From Antedon mediterranea (Eukaryota; Echinodermata; Crinoidea; Comatulida; Antedonidae), in the NCBI RefSeq assembly GCF_964355755.1, contig NC_092675.1:27669912-27733911 (forward strand): 64,000 bases of DNA, given 5' to 3'. Numbering within the stretch: the first letter of the stretch is position 1; the number at the start of each line of letters is the position of its first letter. The notes beneath the pieces were generated by a model that did no database searches, had not been told where the DNA came from, and was given only the letters and a program-made list of their open reading frames with translations. Below, one piece after another: positions 25,601 to 35,784 of the stretch. The position numbers and the translations under genes were made by a program.

Positions 25601-28600
25601 AAGAAAAAAAAAGTTTTAAACAATTAATACTATTATAATTTAACATAATGTGTTTTAACTGTAATTGATTGATGTGGGTGCAGGGGGTGGAGGATGATTT
25701 AATTTTGATTAAATTGAATTGAAAACATTCTTTATAACGACAGTAAAATTACGAAAATTACGAAAAGAAGACGTTGTTGAAACCAATGATGTTCATTATT
25801 GGTGGTGTGAAGTATGGAAAGCCAAATATTTGCCTTACCATAGCTAACAACAATACGATTTCCCCTAATATTAACAGCTACTTCAAACCCCTTTCAGATT
25901 AGCAGAAATATTACAAGAGCTGTTTAAGAAGCCTTTATATTGGATACCAGCTATTTTTAACCGAACACAATCTGGAAAAGAGTACAGTGAATGCCTTAGG
26001 GTTGTACATGGATTGACGACAAGGGTAAGTACACTGTTAAATATTGTATTTGTGCTTTTATGTGCACGGCCACAAGGAAAGAACAACCATTAATGATCTG
26101 GTTAAATAAAGTTAAATTGAATTGATAATGTTTAAGATTACACAAAAACTACCTGCATCTATAATATTTATATCATGTCGTTTATTTCCCTTATTTGCTT
26201 TCACAAGTGCACGTACGGTACAACCGGATACAAAGTACATTATAAACCAAACGGTTCATTGTTTGTAGGTCTATTCAACTTGACTCGGGGCGCCTGCTGT
26301 CAAAGGCTGTTATAATAAAAACATATACAATAGTAGAAATTCATAGCCTAAAGATTACACTAAAGAAAGGTTATAAAATGAACATTATCAATGAATGGTT
26401 TTTATCACCGATACTATCTATATTTAAGTATTGAGAAGAGTGTTAGTAGCTTTCATTATTGTATCGTCAGTATATAAGCAAACAATGATGCTAGTGTTCT
26501 AATGATATTGTAATATTAGTAGTAGGCCTATAGTTGGTATGATAAATTTAATGTGTTGACAATTTTCATGAGTCCACATTACGGCCACAAACGCAACCGC
26601 GTATACTTTTTTAGCAATAACATGAATCTGGTGTTTTTTTTTCAAATGGACAATACTGCCGTGCCAAAAACATTCGACAAATGACATGATACTGGACACT
26701 GTTTATTGTCGCTAGACATGATACGGTTGTGTGATGACAAAATGAACACAGCTTTTAGATTTTGTATTGTTAAAGAATAACCAAATTGAATAAGATTTCA
26801 CACGGGAATCAGAGTTATCAGTAAGCTCATTTACCACAAGAGTAATTTCTTAATTGGAAGTGAAAACCTGGCGCATAACACTGCATTTCTAAACCAAAAG
26901 AGCTGTGACTTTCGTGGCAATTTTAAGCATTAAGTGTTTCACAAAGTGTTACCATTTGTCCCCCAAGTGTTAACCATTACCTTTATAGATGAAATAATAT
27001 TTATTCAAATCAACTATACTATTGCCATTTAGAAACTTAATACGTCATCAAATTATGCCGTTGGCAACTATACACGACGACTATTGTAAGTGTCATAACC
27101 ACTCAATACAGTGTATAGAGATTCAAATCAATGCATTCGTATAGGCCTATTATTTAAATACCTTCCACATTTAAATACCTTCTATTTTCCCCAAGCTAAA
27201 CCTCCAGCCAACTATACACTTGTTAATACTTTCCACACCGCCAATACAGAGGCCTGCGTATGTGCATATACTGTAGCCATTTTTAACAAGCAATTTCAAC
27301 ACCGTCAACCGGCATGGTCATGTTTAGGTTTTATTTCTAATAGTATCGGCACGGTAATTCACAATTGAGATGGTCTAGCGTGTGTGAAATGTATGTTATG
27401 AGTCTATACCTTATTTTCTATCGATCCTATAGACTGCGCAAATTATATTGTTTACCTGCACAGAAAACGCGCATGGTCGACCGTGCCGATAGTAAAAACC
27501 AGGGAGTTGTAAACGGGTATTACATAATATACGGTAGACGTCTACCGTGCTGATCGTAGTAATAAATTACACACAGTGTTGAACGTTTGATAGCGCATAG
27601 CCTTCTTGAATGATAGTTGAATTGTGTTATGAATATATAATTAGAATTATCTTATCAATCACAGGTGATAAAATCCAGGTTAGAAGATTTCCAAAAATCC
27701 GGATTAGATCATCAGTTCAACGAAAGCCAAGATGGAGGCGGTAAGAGAAAACGTCTGGTATTTCTTGACGTTCTGCTAAAATCACATCTTGACAATCCGG
27801 CTTTTACATTTAACGATATTCGAGAAGAAGTGGATACATTCATGTTTGAGGTAACCTACTTTAATTTCAAATTATTTTAGAGAGACTTTATTTTCGCGCA
27901 TCCTTATTTTTCGCTATACATTTCATACACTGTATATACATGTATTTAGTATAGTATAAACTTTAATATTCGTAAATTATTCAATTTGCGATTTCTTAAA
28001 CTCTGCGTGAAAATTTGGTTGCTAATCGAGAAACTAAAATCACTTTTATGTTACTGCATACTTTTAATTTCAATATTTAACTACAGGAAACCAATTAGAT
28101 ATATATTTAATGTTGACTGATAAGAGGGAGGGGGTATATTTTAATTAATTCATGGTTATTGTTTATTGAGCAAATAACAACTTCATTAAAAAATAACGCA
28201 CAACAATAACATTTTAAGCTATGCTGCTACAACCGGAACTGAGCCACCCACTTGATATAAAGCAATCAAACGATAATGCCACAAGAAATGATTGTAAATT
28301 GTCAACTAAGTAATTGCATCATAACAAATAAGTCATTAATAATTCATATTGGTACACGCTGCAAAAATGGAAAAATATATTTACCTTGATGATCTAAAAC
28401 TGCATAAATTAAGGTCGATATATTTCACGAACTTGAACTTTCGAGTTACCAACCAATAGTCAGTATGCTTATCATCTGAATACAGGCTTATTAATTAATT
28501 TCCAGGGTCATGACACAACATTCTCAGCTCTGTCATGGGCCATTAACATCATTGGGAATCAGCACGAGGCCCAGGCGCTGATTCAGAAGGAGCTGGATGA

Positions 28601-31363
28601 CATATTTCGTGGTGATGACAGACCTGCCACTAATGATGACCTGTCGAGGATGTCCTATCTTGAGAGGGTTATCAAAGAGTGCCTCAGACTTAAGCCACCA
28701 GTTACGGCAATTGGAAGGAAACTGGACGAAGATACGATGATCGGTTAGTACACGATTTATATAAAAATATATCTTCGTTGGTTATTCGTTGTTAGGTATA
28801 CTGTAGCATATATTAGCATAAAATATAATCATTTTTACGCATAATGTTATTTGCATGCAATATTACTTACGGTACTATAATACCATATTTTTATTATTTA
28901 ATTTTTCATTCATTTATTCTTTGCCATTAGCCTTTAGTATTTTTCTAAATCATTATATTTACAGTATAGTTACATTTGGAGCACCTTTTTGTATTGCCTT
29001 AATTAATACTTAATTAAGGTAAACTCTGGTTGTTCCGTATTTCAACTCACCTTATACTAAAAAGACCCGATACAAAATTAATTTTTAACTAAAAGGTTGT
29101 TGAAAGAATAAATGTCCCATAGTTGGCAAATTGAAAATAATAAATGTAGTGTTGAAGCAAACCGATTTGTGGTTCATTTCAAACTTGGGTAAAATAAAAC
29201 GATGCGGTTCCATGTAAGGGAATATTGGACTTCGTGGTGGATTGAGTTAAGACTCGTCAGTCGACAGGTCTATAATAAGGCAATTCCAAGCAATCGTTGA
29301 TTCATGTGATTCCAATACCCTGGAACCTGTTGTTTGCTTTGTTAAACATTTGAAGCTGGTACGAAGTTGGAAATTATGATTTATGTTACCTGATATAACC
29401 TTGTATAATATATATTTATATACGCTAAATCAACGAAAATGTTTTCTAGTTATGGTCTTACCACCATTTCGTTGAAGTTTAATTTATTTTACAGTAAAGT
29501 TGCATAGTATCACGACTTCTGATTGCCATGCTGACACATTCTGTCTATAAAAATTGATTTAGTTTAATCCGCATAAAACAAAATCCGTTGAAAGTAATAC
29601 ATGTTATTATTACGCACCGGTATTTCATCTCGTGATACGTGTTACGAGATTGTTTACGGTATTATTGGGGTTTCCAGGTTATAAGCAATATATATACGGA
29701 ATCCTCGATTCGTTTGCGTAATTGGCCTACCGGTACTTAAGCTCAGGTACATGCATGAATTTTAAGTATAATATCTGGTTAATTGTACATAAATCAAATA
29801 TTTGTAATAGAAATCAAGACGAAAAAACATGAATTTCCCTTAAAATGGTCAAATACAAAATTTTGCACAATATTGCTATAAAAACCAGACTTTTTTCAGT
29901 ACTAGTTTAACCTATTAATATCAACAAGCTGGTGTAAGGCAAATAAAATCCCTAAACATTGAATGAAACATATGGGAAACTATAGATCGATAATTATTAG
30001 AATGTATGATCAATATAATTTTTTTGCCCGCACCTGGCCTTTAAAATCAATTTAATCGAACTATTATTTCTTCTTACAGATGGTCACCTTGTACCAAAGA
30101 ATGTCTTTTTAATTGTGAGTTTGGACGCGATTCACCATAATTCCAAACATTGGAAAGATCCGACCGTCTTTAATCCAGATAGGTTCCTTCCAGAAAACTG
30201 CGCCAATAGACGACCGTTTGCGTATGTTCCGTTTTCAGCTGGTAAAAGAAATTGTATAGGTACGGGTCGTAAATTGTTTCTGATTATTTGTCATGTCGTG
30301 AGGAAGGTATCGAAACCTAGATTGAATACCCACAGGCGGATTGAAATTTACAATACACAAAATATAGGACAGCACTTTTAATTAATTAAATAGAATTTGT
30401 AAAATGTGAGAGAATATCACCTGGAATGTAATTGTTTGTAACTACTGTGGAGTAACTTTGCGTCAGGGTGTTGAGTAATTGGTCAGATGTTTTGTCCTAT
30501 TTTGTCCCACTCGAGAATTGCTTGCGTATTTTTTCGCAAGTATTCTCAATGTACTCAGTATAAAGTACAGATTACGTCAGAGTATGGCAAAACATCTGAC
30601 CAATTACAGAATATCACCTGTTATAACTTATTAGCATAACGAGTTGTTTTTAACTAATGTTGAATGCACCATTTTAAAATCGCGAGTAAAACGATTAAAG
30701 ACATCGGAAATTTCTTCCAAATAAGGGCATGGCTGTATTTAGGCCTACCACAAAATGAGTCGGTCCGTTTGTATACTCTTCTTTGAAACTCCCAACAAAA
30801 CAACGGCTTTTTATAGTACTTTAGATAACTTGGCCACAAGTGTAGTCGTGGGCCAATTTCATGACAATTACCATAATTGTTTACAAACCTGTAACAGCAT
30901 AACCCGGAATTTTAAACAATGTCAAACAAGATGTCCTTGTCTTTTTTTTTGGGAGGAAGATAATTGAATTCAAAATTATTAAGTTTCCACAGATCTGATA
31001 AAAAAAATGTATATGTGTCAGGGTCAGTAAAAATGCCAAACCAACAGTTTCTCAGCGGATATAGGCGGTAATCCTATGCTACAGAAAATGACCAAATACA
31101 GTGCGTTTCCTAATCTAATACCCGATTTAGAAACTTTTGAGGGTGAACTGTTATTTCATATTTCTATATTTAATATTTTTCTTGGTATTTTTTCAGGGCA
31201 ACGCTTTGCAATGATGGAATTGAAGGTTGTACTGTCAACACTGTATCGAAGGTTTAACCTGAAAAGTTTACAGAATGGAGATGAGCAAACTCGGCCAGTG
31301 TCGGAACTAGTAGTTCGTCCACAAAATGGCCTCTACGTTTCTGTCACCAAGCGAGATAGGTGA
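10452..31363 (+). CDS. CYP4: Cytochrome P450 family 4 (CYP4V/CYP4C-like), ten coding exons, complete
   Basis: Joining 10452-10620, 18562-18668, 22230-22315, 23384-23574, 25508-25577, 25898-26024, 27665-27850, 28506-28743, 30080-30259 and 31197-31363 gives 1521 nt, one open frame of 506 aa, the usual CYP4 length, with GT-AG at every junction. Seen: an N-terminal membrane anchor (about residues 3-33), the proline hinge PGPPG (37-41), helix-C WxxxR (126-130), the CYP4 I-helix signature EVDTFMFEGHDTT (305-317), ExxR (E370-R373), PDRF (424-427) and the heme loop FSAGKRNCIG with ligand Cys450. Known of the family: ER-membrane monooxygenases using NADPH-P450 reductase, often omega-hydroxylating fatty acids; the I-helix Glu (here 312) can bind heme covalently. 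Inference: the C-terminal half reads closest to CYP4V2; the substrate cannot be told. No frameshift or missing key residue is seen. Confidence 0.95.
11586..11742. mobile_element. MITE family B copy
   Basis: Starts ACTATCAAACT and ends AGTTTGATAGTGTAGACAGAGCTT; carries the doubled CCCAAATATGGTAGTGATAT unit. The left end lacks the first bases of the TIR. Confidence 0.7.
11819..11845. repeat. Family H palindromic element, end fragment
   Basis: AGATACAGCACTGAGAATCGG matches the right end of the family H element at 54157-54336. Confidence 0.45.
14765..15090. repeat. Inverted-repeat unit (family J)
   Basis: Repeated and inverted ACCCGAGTAA and AACCGGGTAA motifs, followed by TTACTCCCACCAAAATTAG, which has a relative at about 24985-25060 (TTACCTCCCACCAAAGTTA). 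Likely a decayed non-autonomous element. Confidence 0.35.
16813..16948. mobile_element. MITE family A, second interior type
   Basis: Inverse of the 774/20388 type: ATCGCAGGTTTGATTTCACG, then ACGTTGCGTCCTAGTGGGAA and AAGCTT. The left TIR is missing. Confidence 0.65.
18562..18668 (+). CDS. CYP4: CYP4 coding exon 2
   Basis: Residues 57-92, covering the helix A/beta-1 region (EFYMQF...IYRLWIGPVPSV). The acceptor is TTCTTCTCAG after a T-rich tract and the donor is GTAGGT. The exon ends in phase 0. Confidence 0.92.
18729..19075. mobile_element. GC-rich dispersed element, unclassified (SINE-like)
   Basis: A sharply GC-richer 350-bp island in AT-rich intron. It begins with an A-box-like GGTGGCGTAACGG and ends with two adjacent hairpins. 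No B box or ORF was found, so the class is uncertain. Confidence 0.35.
18971..19042. repeat. Two adjacent perfect hairpins
   Basis: TGATTGCG...CGCAATCA (18971-18978 and 18988-18995), then TTGACAGCGTGAG...CTCACGCTGTCAA (19000-19012 and 19030-19042), separated by four bases. Confidence 0.7.
19665..19740. mobile_element. Family D internal fragment
   Basis: GAATATGCCATTTTGTAGTT and TATTCACTCCGTAGAAAAA match, in inverse, the interior of the family D element at 56959-57196. Confidence 0.45.
20388..20600. mobile_element. MITE family A, long second-interior type
   Basis: Left TIR CTGGTTCCCACTAGCGACG and right TIR CTAGTGGGAACCACACTT, with GTTTGCCCCCGCCTGCGTG inside. A TGGGAACC-like motif in the middle (CGGTTCCCACTTGTG) suggests nested or fused copies. 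Confidence 0.7.
20991..21089. repeat. Family I inverted repeat
   Basis: GTCCGATGTTTGCCC (20991-21005) is repeated in inverse at 21075-21089 with one mismatch. It shares ACGTCAGAGT and its ends with the copy in CYP4 intron 9 (30475). Confidence 0.6.
21582..21698. mobile_element. MITE family A, palindromic type, ends eroded
   Basis: GACGCAACGCAATGACGTAAG, then GACCAATCACAGGCGATAGA and an inverse arm ending TTACGTCCTTACC. The terminal GGTTCCCAC is lost on the left. Confidence 0.55.
22230..22315 (+). CDS. CYP4: CYP4 coding exon 3
   Basis: Residues 93-120 plus two bases of Ser121. It carries the helix B to B' segment ending KPWLGDGLLL, typical of CYP4. The acceptor is CTCTACTAG and the donor is GTAAGT. 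Confidence 0.92.
22350..22520. repeat. Dispersed repeat G, copy 2
   Basis: (AAT)n followed by AGATTTTTATAGCGCACATA, AGTGCTCAAGGCGCATTT and TTTGGAGGGTCCCCATCCG; the inverse of the 4681-4855 copy. Confidence 0.65.
22748..22905. mobile_element. MITE family A, palindromic type
   Basis: Starts AAAGCTTCGTTCCAACTTGG and ends GCGAACCAAGCTT; the interior is ATCAATCACAAG...GTGATTGGTCAA. Confidence 0.65.
22989..23134. mobile_element. MITE family A, palindromic type
   Basis: GTGTGGTTTCCACTAGAGACG to GCGGAACCAAGCG, with the interior arms CCAATCACAAGCGATAGATT and AACTGTCGCTTGTCATGGTC. Confidence 0.7.
23158..23272. mobile_element. MITE family A, palindromic type, right end decayed
   Basis: TTGGTTCCCATTTGGACGG followed by GACCAATCACGATGCGATGA and its inverse arm; the right TIR is not recognisable. 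Confidence 0.6.
23384..23574 (+). CDS. CYP4: CYP4 coding exon 4 (helix C)
   Basis: Residues 121-184 plus one base. It carries helix C with WFSRRKLITPTFHF, whose Trp and Arg contact the heme propionates in P450s. The acceptor is TTTTGCTAG and the donor GTAAGT. A cluster of three MITEs ends about 110 bp upstream. Confidence 0.93.
24079..24460. mobile_element. MITE family C, complete
   Basis: Inverted ends AAGCCGATTTTCCACTAGGC and GCCTAGTGGAAAATAGGCTT, extended by GAATTTGTTCGCGCGAATC and its inverse near the right end. 382 bp. The short ORFs inside are not convincing. Confidence 0.75.
25078..25224 (-). mobile_element. tRNA-derived SINE (Glu-like head)
   Basis: On the - strand, TGGTCTAATGGTTAGGAT (A box, very like tRNA-Glu) and GGGTTCGAATCTCGG (B box with a paired T stem). 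The acceptor arms do not pair, so this is not a working tRNA. The body continues to 25078 and shares CTGCCC(T/G)GTGATA(C/T)ACTGA with 62995-63068. Confidence 0.6.
25508..25577 (+). CDS. CYP4: CYP4 coding exon 5
   Basis: Residues 185-207 plus two bases of Arg208; it reads ETAMGHRL and NPYAKAVK, the helix E/F segment conserved in CYP4. The acceptor is TATTTTGCAG and the donor GTTAGT. Confidence 0.9.
25578..25897 (+). other. CYP4 intron 5 (320 bp)
   Basis: The shortest intron of the gene; AT-rich, no repeat or other element recognised. Confidence 0.7.
25898..26024 (+). CDS. CYP4: CYP4 coding exon 6
   Basis: Residues 208-250, the helix F/G region (PLYWIPAIFNRT, then ECLRVVHGLTTR). The acceptor is CCCTTTCAG and the donor GTAAGT. 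The exon ends in phase 0. Confidence 0.91.
26025..27664 (+). other. CYP4 intron 6 (1.6 kb)
   Basis: Nothing recognised except a perfect 18-bp palindrome at 27531-27548 (ACGGTAGACGTCTACCGT). Confidence 0.6.
27665..27850 (+). CDS. CYP4: CYP4 coding exon 7 (start of I helix)
   Basis: Exactly 62 codons, residues 251-312. It ends in EVDTFMFE, so the last residue, Glu312, is the one that links covalently to heme in several CYP4 enzymes. The acceptor is AATCACAG and the donor GTAACC. Confidence 0.93.
27851..28505 (+). other. CYP4 intron 7 (655 bp)
   Basis: AT-rich; no repeat or other element recognised. Confidence 0.6.
28506..28743 (+). CDS. CYP4: CYP4 coding exon 8 (I helix and K helix)
   Basis: Residues 313-391 plus one base. 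It opens with GHDTT of the oxygen-activating I helix and contains the K-helix ExxR (ECLR, 370-373). The acceptor is TTTCCAG and the donor GTTAGT. Its GC content is visibly above that of the flanking introns. Confidence 0.94.
28744..30079 (+). other. CYP4 intron 8 (1.3 kb)
   Basis: Contains one short perfect hairpin, CCTTAATTAA-TAC-TTAATTAAGG (28997-29019); otherwise nothing recognised. Confidence 0.6.
30080..30259 (+). CDS. CYP4: CYP4 coding exon 9 (heme-binding loop)
   Basis: Residues 392-451 plus one base. It contains FNPDRFLPE (the PERF-type motif) and FSAGKRNCIG with the axial cysteine 450. The acceptor is TTCTTACAG. The donor GTACGG is the weakest in the gene, but the next exon continues the frame perfectly. 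Confidence 0.94.
30260..31196 (+). other. CYP4 intron 9 (937 bp)
   Basis: Contains the family I inverted repeat (30475-30607); the rest is featureless. Confidence 0.65.
30475..30607. repeat. Family I inverted repeat with 20-bp perfect arms
   Basis: GTAATTGGTCAGATGTTTTG (30475-30494) is repeated exactly in inverse at 30588-30607. A second hairpin, CTTGCG...CGCAAG, sits inside. Probably a small non-autonomous element; related to 20991-21089. Confidence 0.7.
31197..31363 (+). CDS. CYP4: CYP4 coding exon 10 (C terminus and stop)
   Basis: Residues 452-506. It begins by completing the heme loop (GQRFAMMELK, helix L) and ends RPQNGLYVSVTKRDR then TGA. The acceptor is TTTTTTCAG. Confidence 0.94.
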
Positions 31364-32175
31364 TACAAGGTCTTCATTAAATGACACCTTGATTAATATA
31401 ACTGGTTGAATGTATCAATATTGAGACACAGACGAAAGACGAGCTTTTTGGTAATGGAAATTTATGTCTCATTCCGGTGATTTTAAAAAGAGTCAAAAAG
31501 TAATCAAACTTAACAAAATTTGCCCTGTAGGTGAATTGCTTAACATTTGAACTTTTCAGATTAGTATTATATTAATAATTTTCTTGTGTTTTTATTAGAT
31601 TGTTTGATGTTTAAATGTTTAAATCAACCCACTGTTTTGTTCATCAACACTTTAGGAGTATCTTTTTGCTGAATATAGATAGCCACAGCCTATTATATCA
31701 CTAACATGCATGCGTATAACATAGTTTGATCTATCAGACCTATTTTACAATGGTTTTCTCAGCAGCTGCAACAGAAACAATAGGTTGATGCGTTGCTATA
31801 GCTAATTGAGTTAGGCCTACCTATATGTCCAGGATTTAAACGGAAAAGCCAAAACAATTTCAGTGGTGATTCAATCATCAAACTGACCATTTGTGAATTA
31901 AGTGACCAGAAATACGTGAATGGATTGAATAATTATTAGTTTCTACCCTTAGGCAAGGTTAGTCATTTTTAATTTGGCTCTACCCCAACACGTTTTACTT
32001 ATTTTGTTTTCACACAATGTGTTCGTTCGCGTAAACGTCGTGAATTATATTTTACTACTGTAAATATTGCAAAGCTATTTTAAAATCATCTATATATAGT
32101 TTTACAAAATTTAATTTTATTTAAGATATAATTGTTTTGTTTAATATGATATTTTAATAATGTAAAAAGGATTTG

Positions 32176-32181
32176 AATAAA
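32176..32181 (+). terminator. Candidate CYP4 polyadenylation signal AATAAA
   Basis: Canonical hexamer about 810 bp after the CYP4 stop, followed within 40 bp by T/G-rich sequence. I see no AATAAA closer to the stop. It is a candidate only; transcript ends would decide. Confidence 0.35.
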
Positions 32182-32810
32182 ATTCGAAAATTGACTTTGA
32201 TTTAGTTGCTAATTACCATTGTACATTGTCACTATATTAATAATATTTTTCAGTTATAGTTTTTAGTAATATTATTCATCTTTCAGTGATACTATTGTGT
32301 GTCCTATTCGGAAGGTGAACATTTAGGTACTTATCTTGTCTGTTAAAATGAGTTGGCCTACCGTATAAAATAATGTATTTTTGAACCATTCGTAGTACCA
32401 CAAAAACGGGTGAGTTTTGCAGTTATGTTTACATACGGTCTTTATTAAAGAGATTTAGCTTGAATACAACAACTATATCCGATACGATATACTCCCCGTT
32501 GTTATCCGACATAAATGTATTAATTTTGTCTAATGTTACATTCTGAAACATATCGGAGTTATATCGGAGAAGGTAGTTTAACACGTATACTGCGTACAGT
32601 AGTTCGGTTGTAACTCCGATGATTAGAAATACAGCAGCTAATCCCGTTCTTTACAAGCTTTGAATCTTATGTGTGTGAACTAGTAATATGGTAATTAGTA
32701 GGCCTACTTATAATTAATTTGGAAAGTTACCAGTAGTTTAATGATAGGGCGGCTGCATATCGAACAGACAATCGACTCTCGATTTATAAATAACGTGGTG
32801 ACATGCTTCC

Positions 32811-32983
32811 AGCCGATTCTCGTACAGTATCGCGCCTAGCGACGTTAAACATGCTGCTGTATCGTGTCAGCTACCGACAACCTTCTAAATATATTCTCTC
32901 ACTATCTACACTGAGGTGAAGGTTGATGTCCGAAGACGCGATACTGCAGAATGTTTAACGTCGCTAAATGTGTGATACCGTGG
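32811..32983. mobile_element. Palindromic element (family H relative)
   Basis: TAGCGACGTTAAACAT (32837-32852) is exactly inverted at 32951-32966, with weaker pairing extending outwards (GTATCGCG...GTGATACC). It starts CAGCCGATTCTCGTACAGTATC, like 54159. Confidence 0.55.
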
Positions 32984-33385
32984 CTCATTGGTGGAAATGC
33001 GCTTGTGAACCGCATGACCATAGATCACACCAGCTACTTATAAGGTCCTTTTAGAGTTAAAAGAACCATAGTAATAACCCAATAATACTATTGTATCTTT
33101 TCCGACAATGTTTAGTCATTTGTGAGTGATTTTTCTGAGCATGTGTTTTGTGATGATTCGTGCAAAACGATGTGCCAAAAGAAGCCAAAACCGGAGGTAC
33201 AGTAATAGTATAAGATTTCTCTGTCTGAATTCGCTGTAGTTTGGTGGTGGACAGTAATCCTCTAACGTGACTATAAAGTAGGCCTTAATAGATTCCTATT
33301 ACTTTTTTTATGTCTATATAAACTTTGCCTTTAAACTGTTTCTGGTTGATTAACATCATAAATCTCCAGTCAGGCCATTCCTGGC

Positions 33386-33441
33386 TGGAACCGTTGCGCC
33401 TACGTTCTTTCGTTGTGTCCTAGTGTAATAGGAAATTAGCT
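33386..33441. mobile_element. MITE family A, right-end fragment
   Basis: GTTGCGCCTACG...GTGTCCTAGTG and TTAGCTTAA resemble a decayed right arm. Confidence 0.35.
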
Positions 33442-35544
33442 TAATAGAACAAGCTTAAATATTATATTAAAACTGAAAACAAGAGGCAGGCTTTTCCTAC
33501 AAATTTGCACATTAAATAAGATGAAAATTTGAATTCTAAACAGATATAAAGACACCTGTCATCAACTTGAAGTGTTGCGTATTTACTGTAGACGGAAATC
33601 GGCTTAAAAGTCGTTGTGTATTCTTAGAATCTATTGCATCAATTATGTCATTCACATATTGATATTTGTATTGTTTTAATATTATTTATTAAGCAGGATT
33701 TATAATATCAGTGAAAACATTATGTCCTTGTTTCAAACATGTATAACGGTGTTACTCAAATTGTGTAGGCGGAGTGGTTGTGGGAAAAGGGTCGATTACC
33801 TCTAACACTACCCACAGCCCGGCAACTCAAAATTAATAAGATATGGAAAATTAAATGTACATTACCAAGAAGCTAATATAAACTTCATTATAAAATACAT
33901 TTCAATGATACGTACTAGGCGTATATCCGGCTTGGCGGGCCGCCGCGATTTGAAAAGTGGTTGCCTTTACAGAATCCTTTTTCAAAAATGGAATCAAAGT
34001 AAGCCTGAAGCCCTGCGAGTAGTTTAAGTTCTAGCTAGACTAAAAATAGTAAAAATATAAATATTTTGGCACATCTGGCGTTTCTGACGTATAATACAGG
34101 CGTCCGTAGTTTTCCGACACAAATATAAACGCCGACTGGTGGACGAACATAAAAAAGACAACAGACTGAGGGAAAGTCTAATTTGCAAGCTACAATTTAG
34201 TCAACACATTTTAATACATATAAACTTTATATAGGTCTAACCTTAATATCTTGTAATAAACATATACAGTACAAGGACGTTATATTTATCTTATTACGAT
34301 ATTCAGTTATTATAATGAGTCATGATAAAAACATTTGAGAATAAAAAGGCTCCTGAAATATGAATAGCATTTTTAATATTTTTCACAGGCCAACTTTAAC
34401 AAATTTAAAGCTAGAAACCTTGCTAAAAGTAATCTTTTTTTGGCAAATATATTTTAGTAATCGTTTTTGGCAAATATAATTTAGTTATGTTCATTTTATT
34501 AGACCAAGTCGATAGATAGGGAACCTGTTGAACAAACTCTAGACAGGGTATAGCGGATATGAATGTTCGGGCAACAGAAAGAACACAACCCTTAAAACGT
34601 TAACATTTAGGCTACCGTATAATTGTGTTATAATCTGTTAGACATTTAGTTAGTAGGCCTAACGTAAACATTTTTTTTCATCTGAATTCTTCAATATCGA
34701 TATTTCCGATAAGAAAAACAGAAACAATTTTCTAAGCACTTAAAGCCACTTATTTAGCATTTATATCCTCATCACGCAAGAACTTTTTCAAGGACTTGAA
34801 TTAATCAATAAGAGGAAAAGAAGAGGTCAAAATGTAAGAGGTACGTTGTTGTACGTCTCGTTCTTTATTCGTACTATCCATAATTCAAAGTAAGTCGACC
34901 GAAAAATGTAATAACGTTGATGGCGCTGTTGCCATATTATGACTCTGATTTTTTGTTTTCTGTAACTGGAGTTTTCGAGTATAACCTTAAAAATAAATCT
35001 AAAAATGTCATTATACATCATTCATTACAGGCGCCACAACAAACTGTTACACAAAATAAGTCTCTATTCATGCCGTTCATTAATGGTTCTTAAATTGTGA
35101 ATTGGTTCTTAAAATCGAAAATAGAGGAAAACATTTGAAAAAAATAAAAAATTCGTAAATCGATTGTAATATTATTAGATTCGATTTTATGCTTATGATA
35201 TTTGTTTATCTGTTTCTTTATTTCTCAGGCATTGTTTAAATTGCCTTATACAAATAATAATCATAAGATTCGAACCTTTGATTTGGCGAATTTGTGGTAA
35301 TTACAAATAGACAGACACATTATGCAATTAAAATGGGTTTTGAATCATAACAAATCGCTTGGGGGCGCTATTGTTCTAACAATAATGTCGTAGCGCCTCG
35401 ATATAAAATAGAAATAAGTCACTGAATTTTAATATCTTTTCGTATTAAGCATATTTGAATACCTACCGGTATGGTACCATACATGTTCGACAATACAGTG
35501 TCACATATTTCTATTTAAAAAAAAACAATTATTAAAAAAAATAA

Positions 35545-35625
35545 AAATATCCGTCGAGGTTCGAACCCCAGCCGATAGCACTCAAAACTGAGCATTACCC
35601 ATTACGCCACCAAGTACATGACTGA
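35545..35625 (-). mobile_element. tRNA-like Pol III unit, degenerate
   Basis: On the - strand, A box TGGCGTAATGGG and B box GGGGTTCGAACCTC are spaced as in a tRNA. The acceptor strands do not pair and the anticodon arm is irregular. Read as a SINE head or tRNA pseudogene. Confidence 0.5.
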
Positions 35626-35711
35626 AAAACTGATAATAGTCTATTTATACGTGTATTACGTAATTGATCATTACGTCATAAATATCCTATTAACCTTGCT
35701 AAAACCAAAAT

Positions 35712-35784
35712 GATCAGTTAGCTCAGTCGTCTGAGCGTCGTGTTAACAACACGTATGTCGTGGGTTCGATTCCCACGCTGGTCG
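35712..35784 (+). tRNA. tRNA-Val(AAC)-like cloverleaf, head of a SINE
   Basis: 73 nt fold into a full cloverleaf: 7-bp acceptor (GATCAGT/GCTGGTC, with G-T pairs), D stem GCTC/GAGC, anticodon stem CGTG/CACG with one mismatch outside, loop TTAACAA giving anticodon AAC, and a perfect T stem GTGGG/CCCAC with loop TTCGATT. The 8-nt D loop lacks the conserved GG, and transcription would run on to a T8 tract at 35963. It is therefore more likely a SINE promoter than a working tRNA gene. Confidence 0.5.

Noticed and set aside
35712-35784. Calling this a functional tRNA-Val gene outright
   Set aside because: The D loop lacks GG and no terminator follows the tRNA; the T8 tract lies 180 bp on, which fits a SINE.
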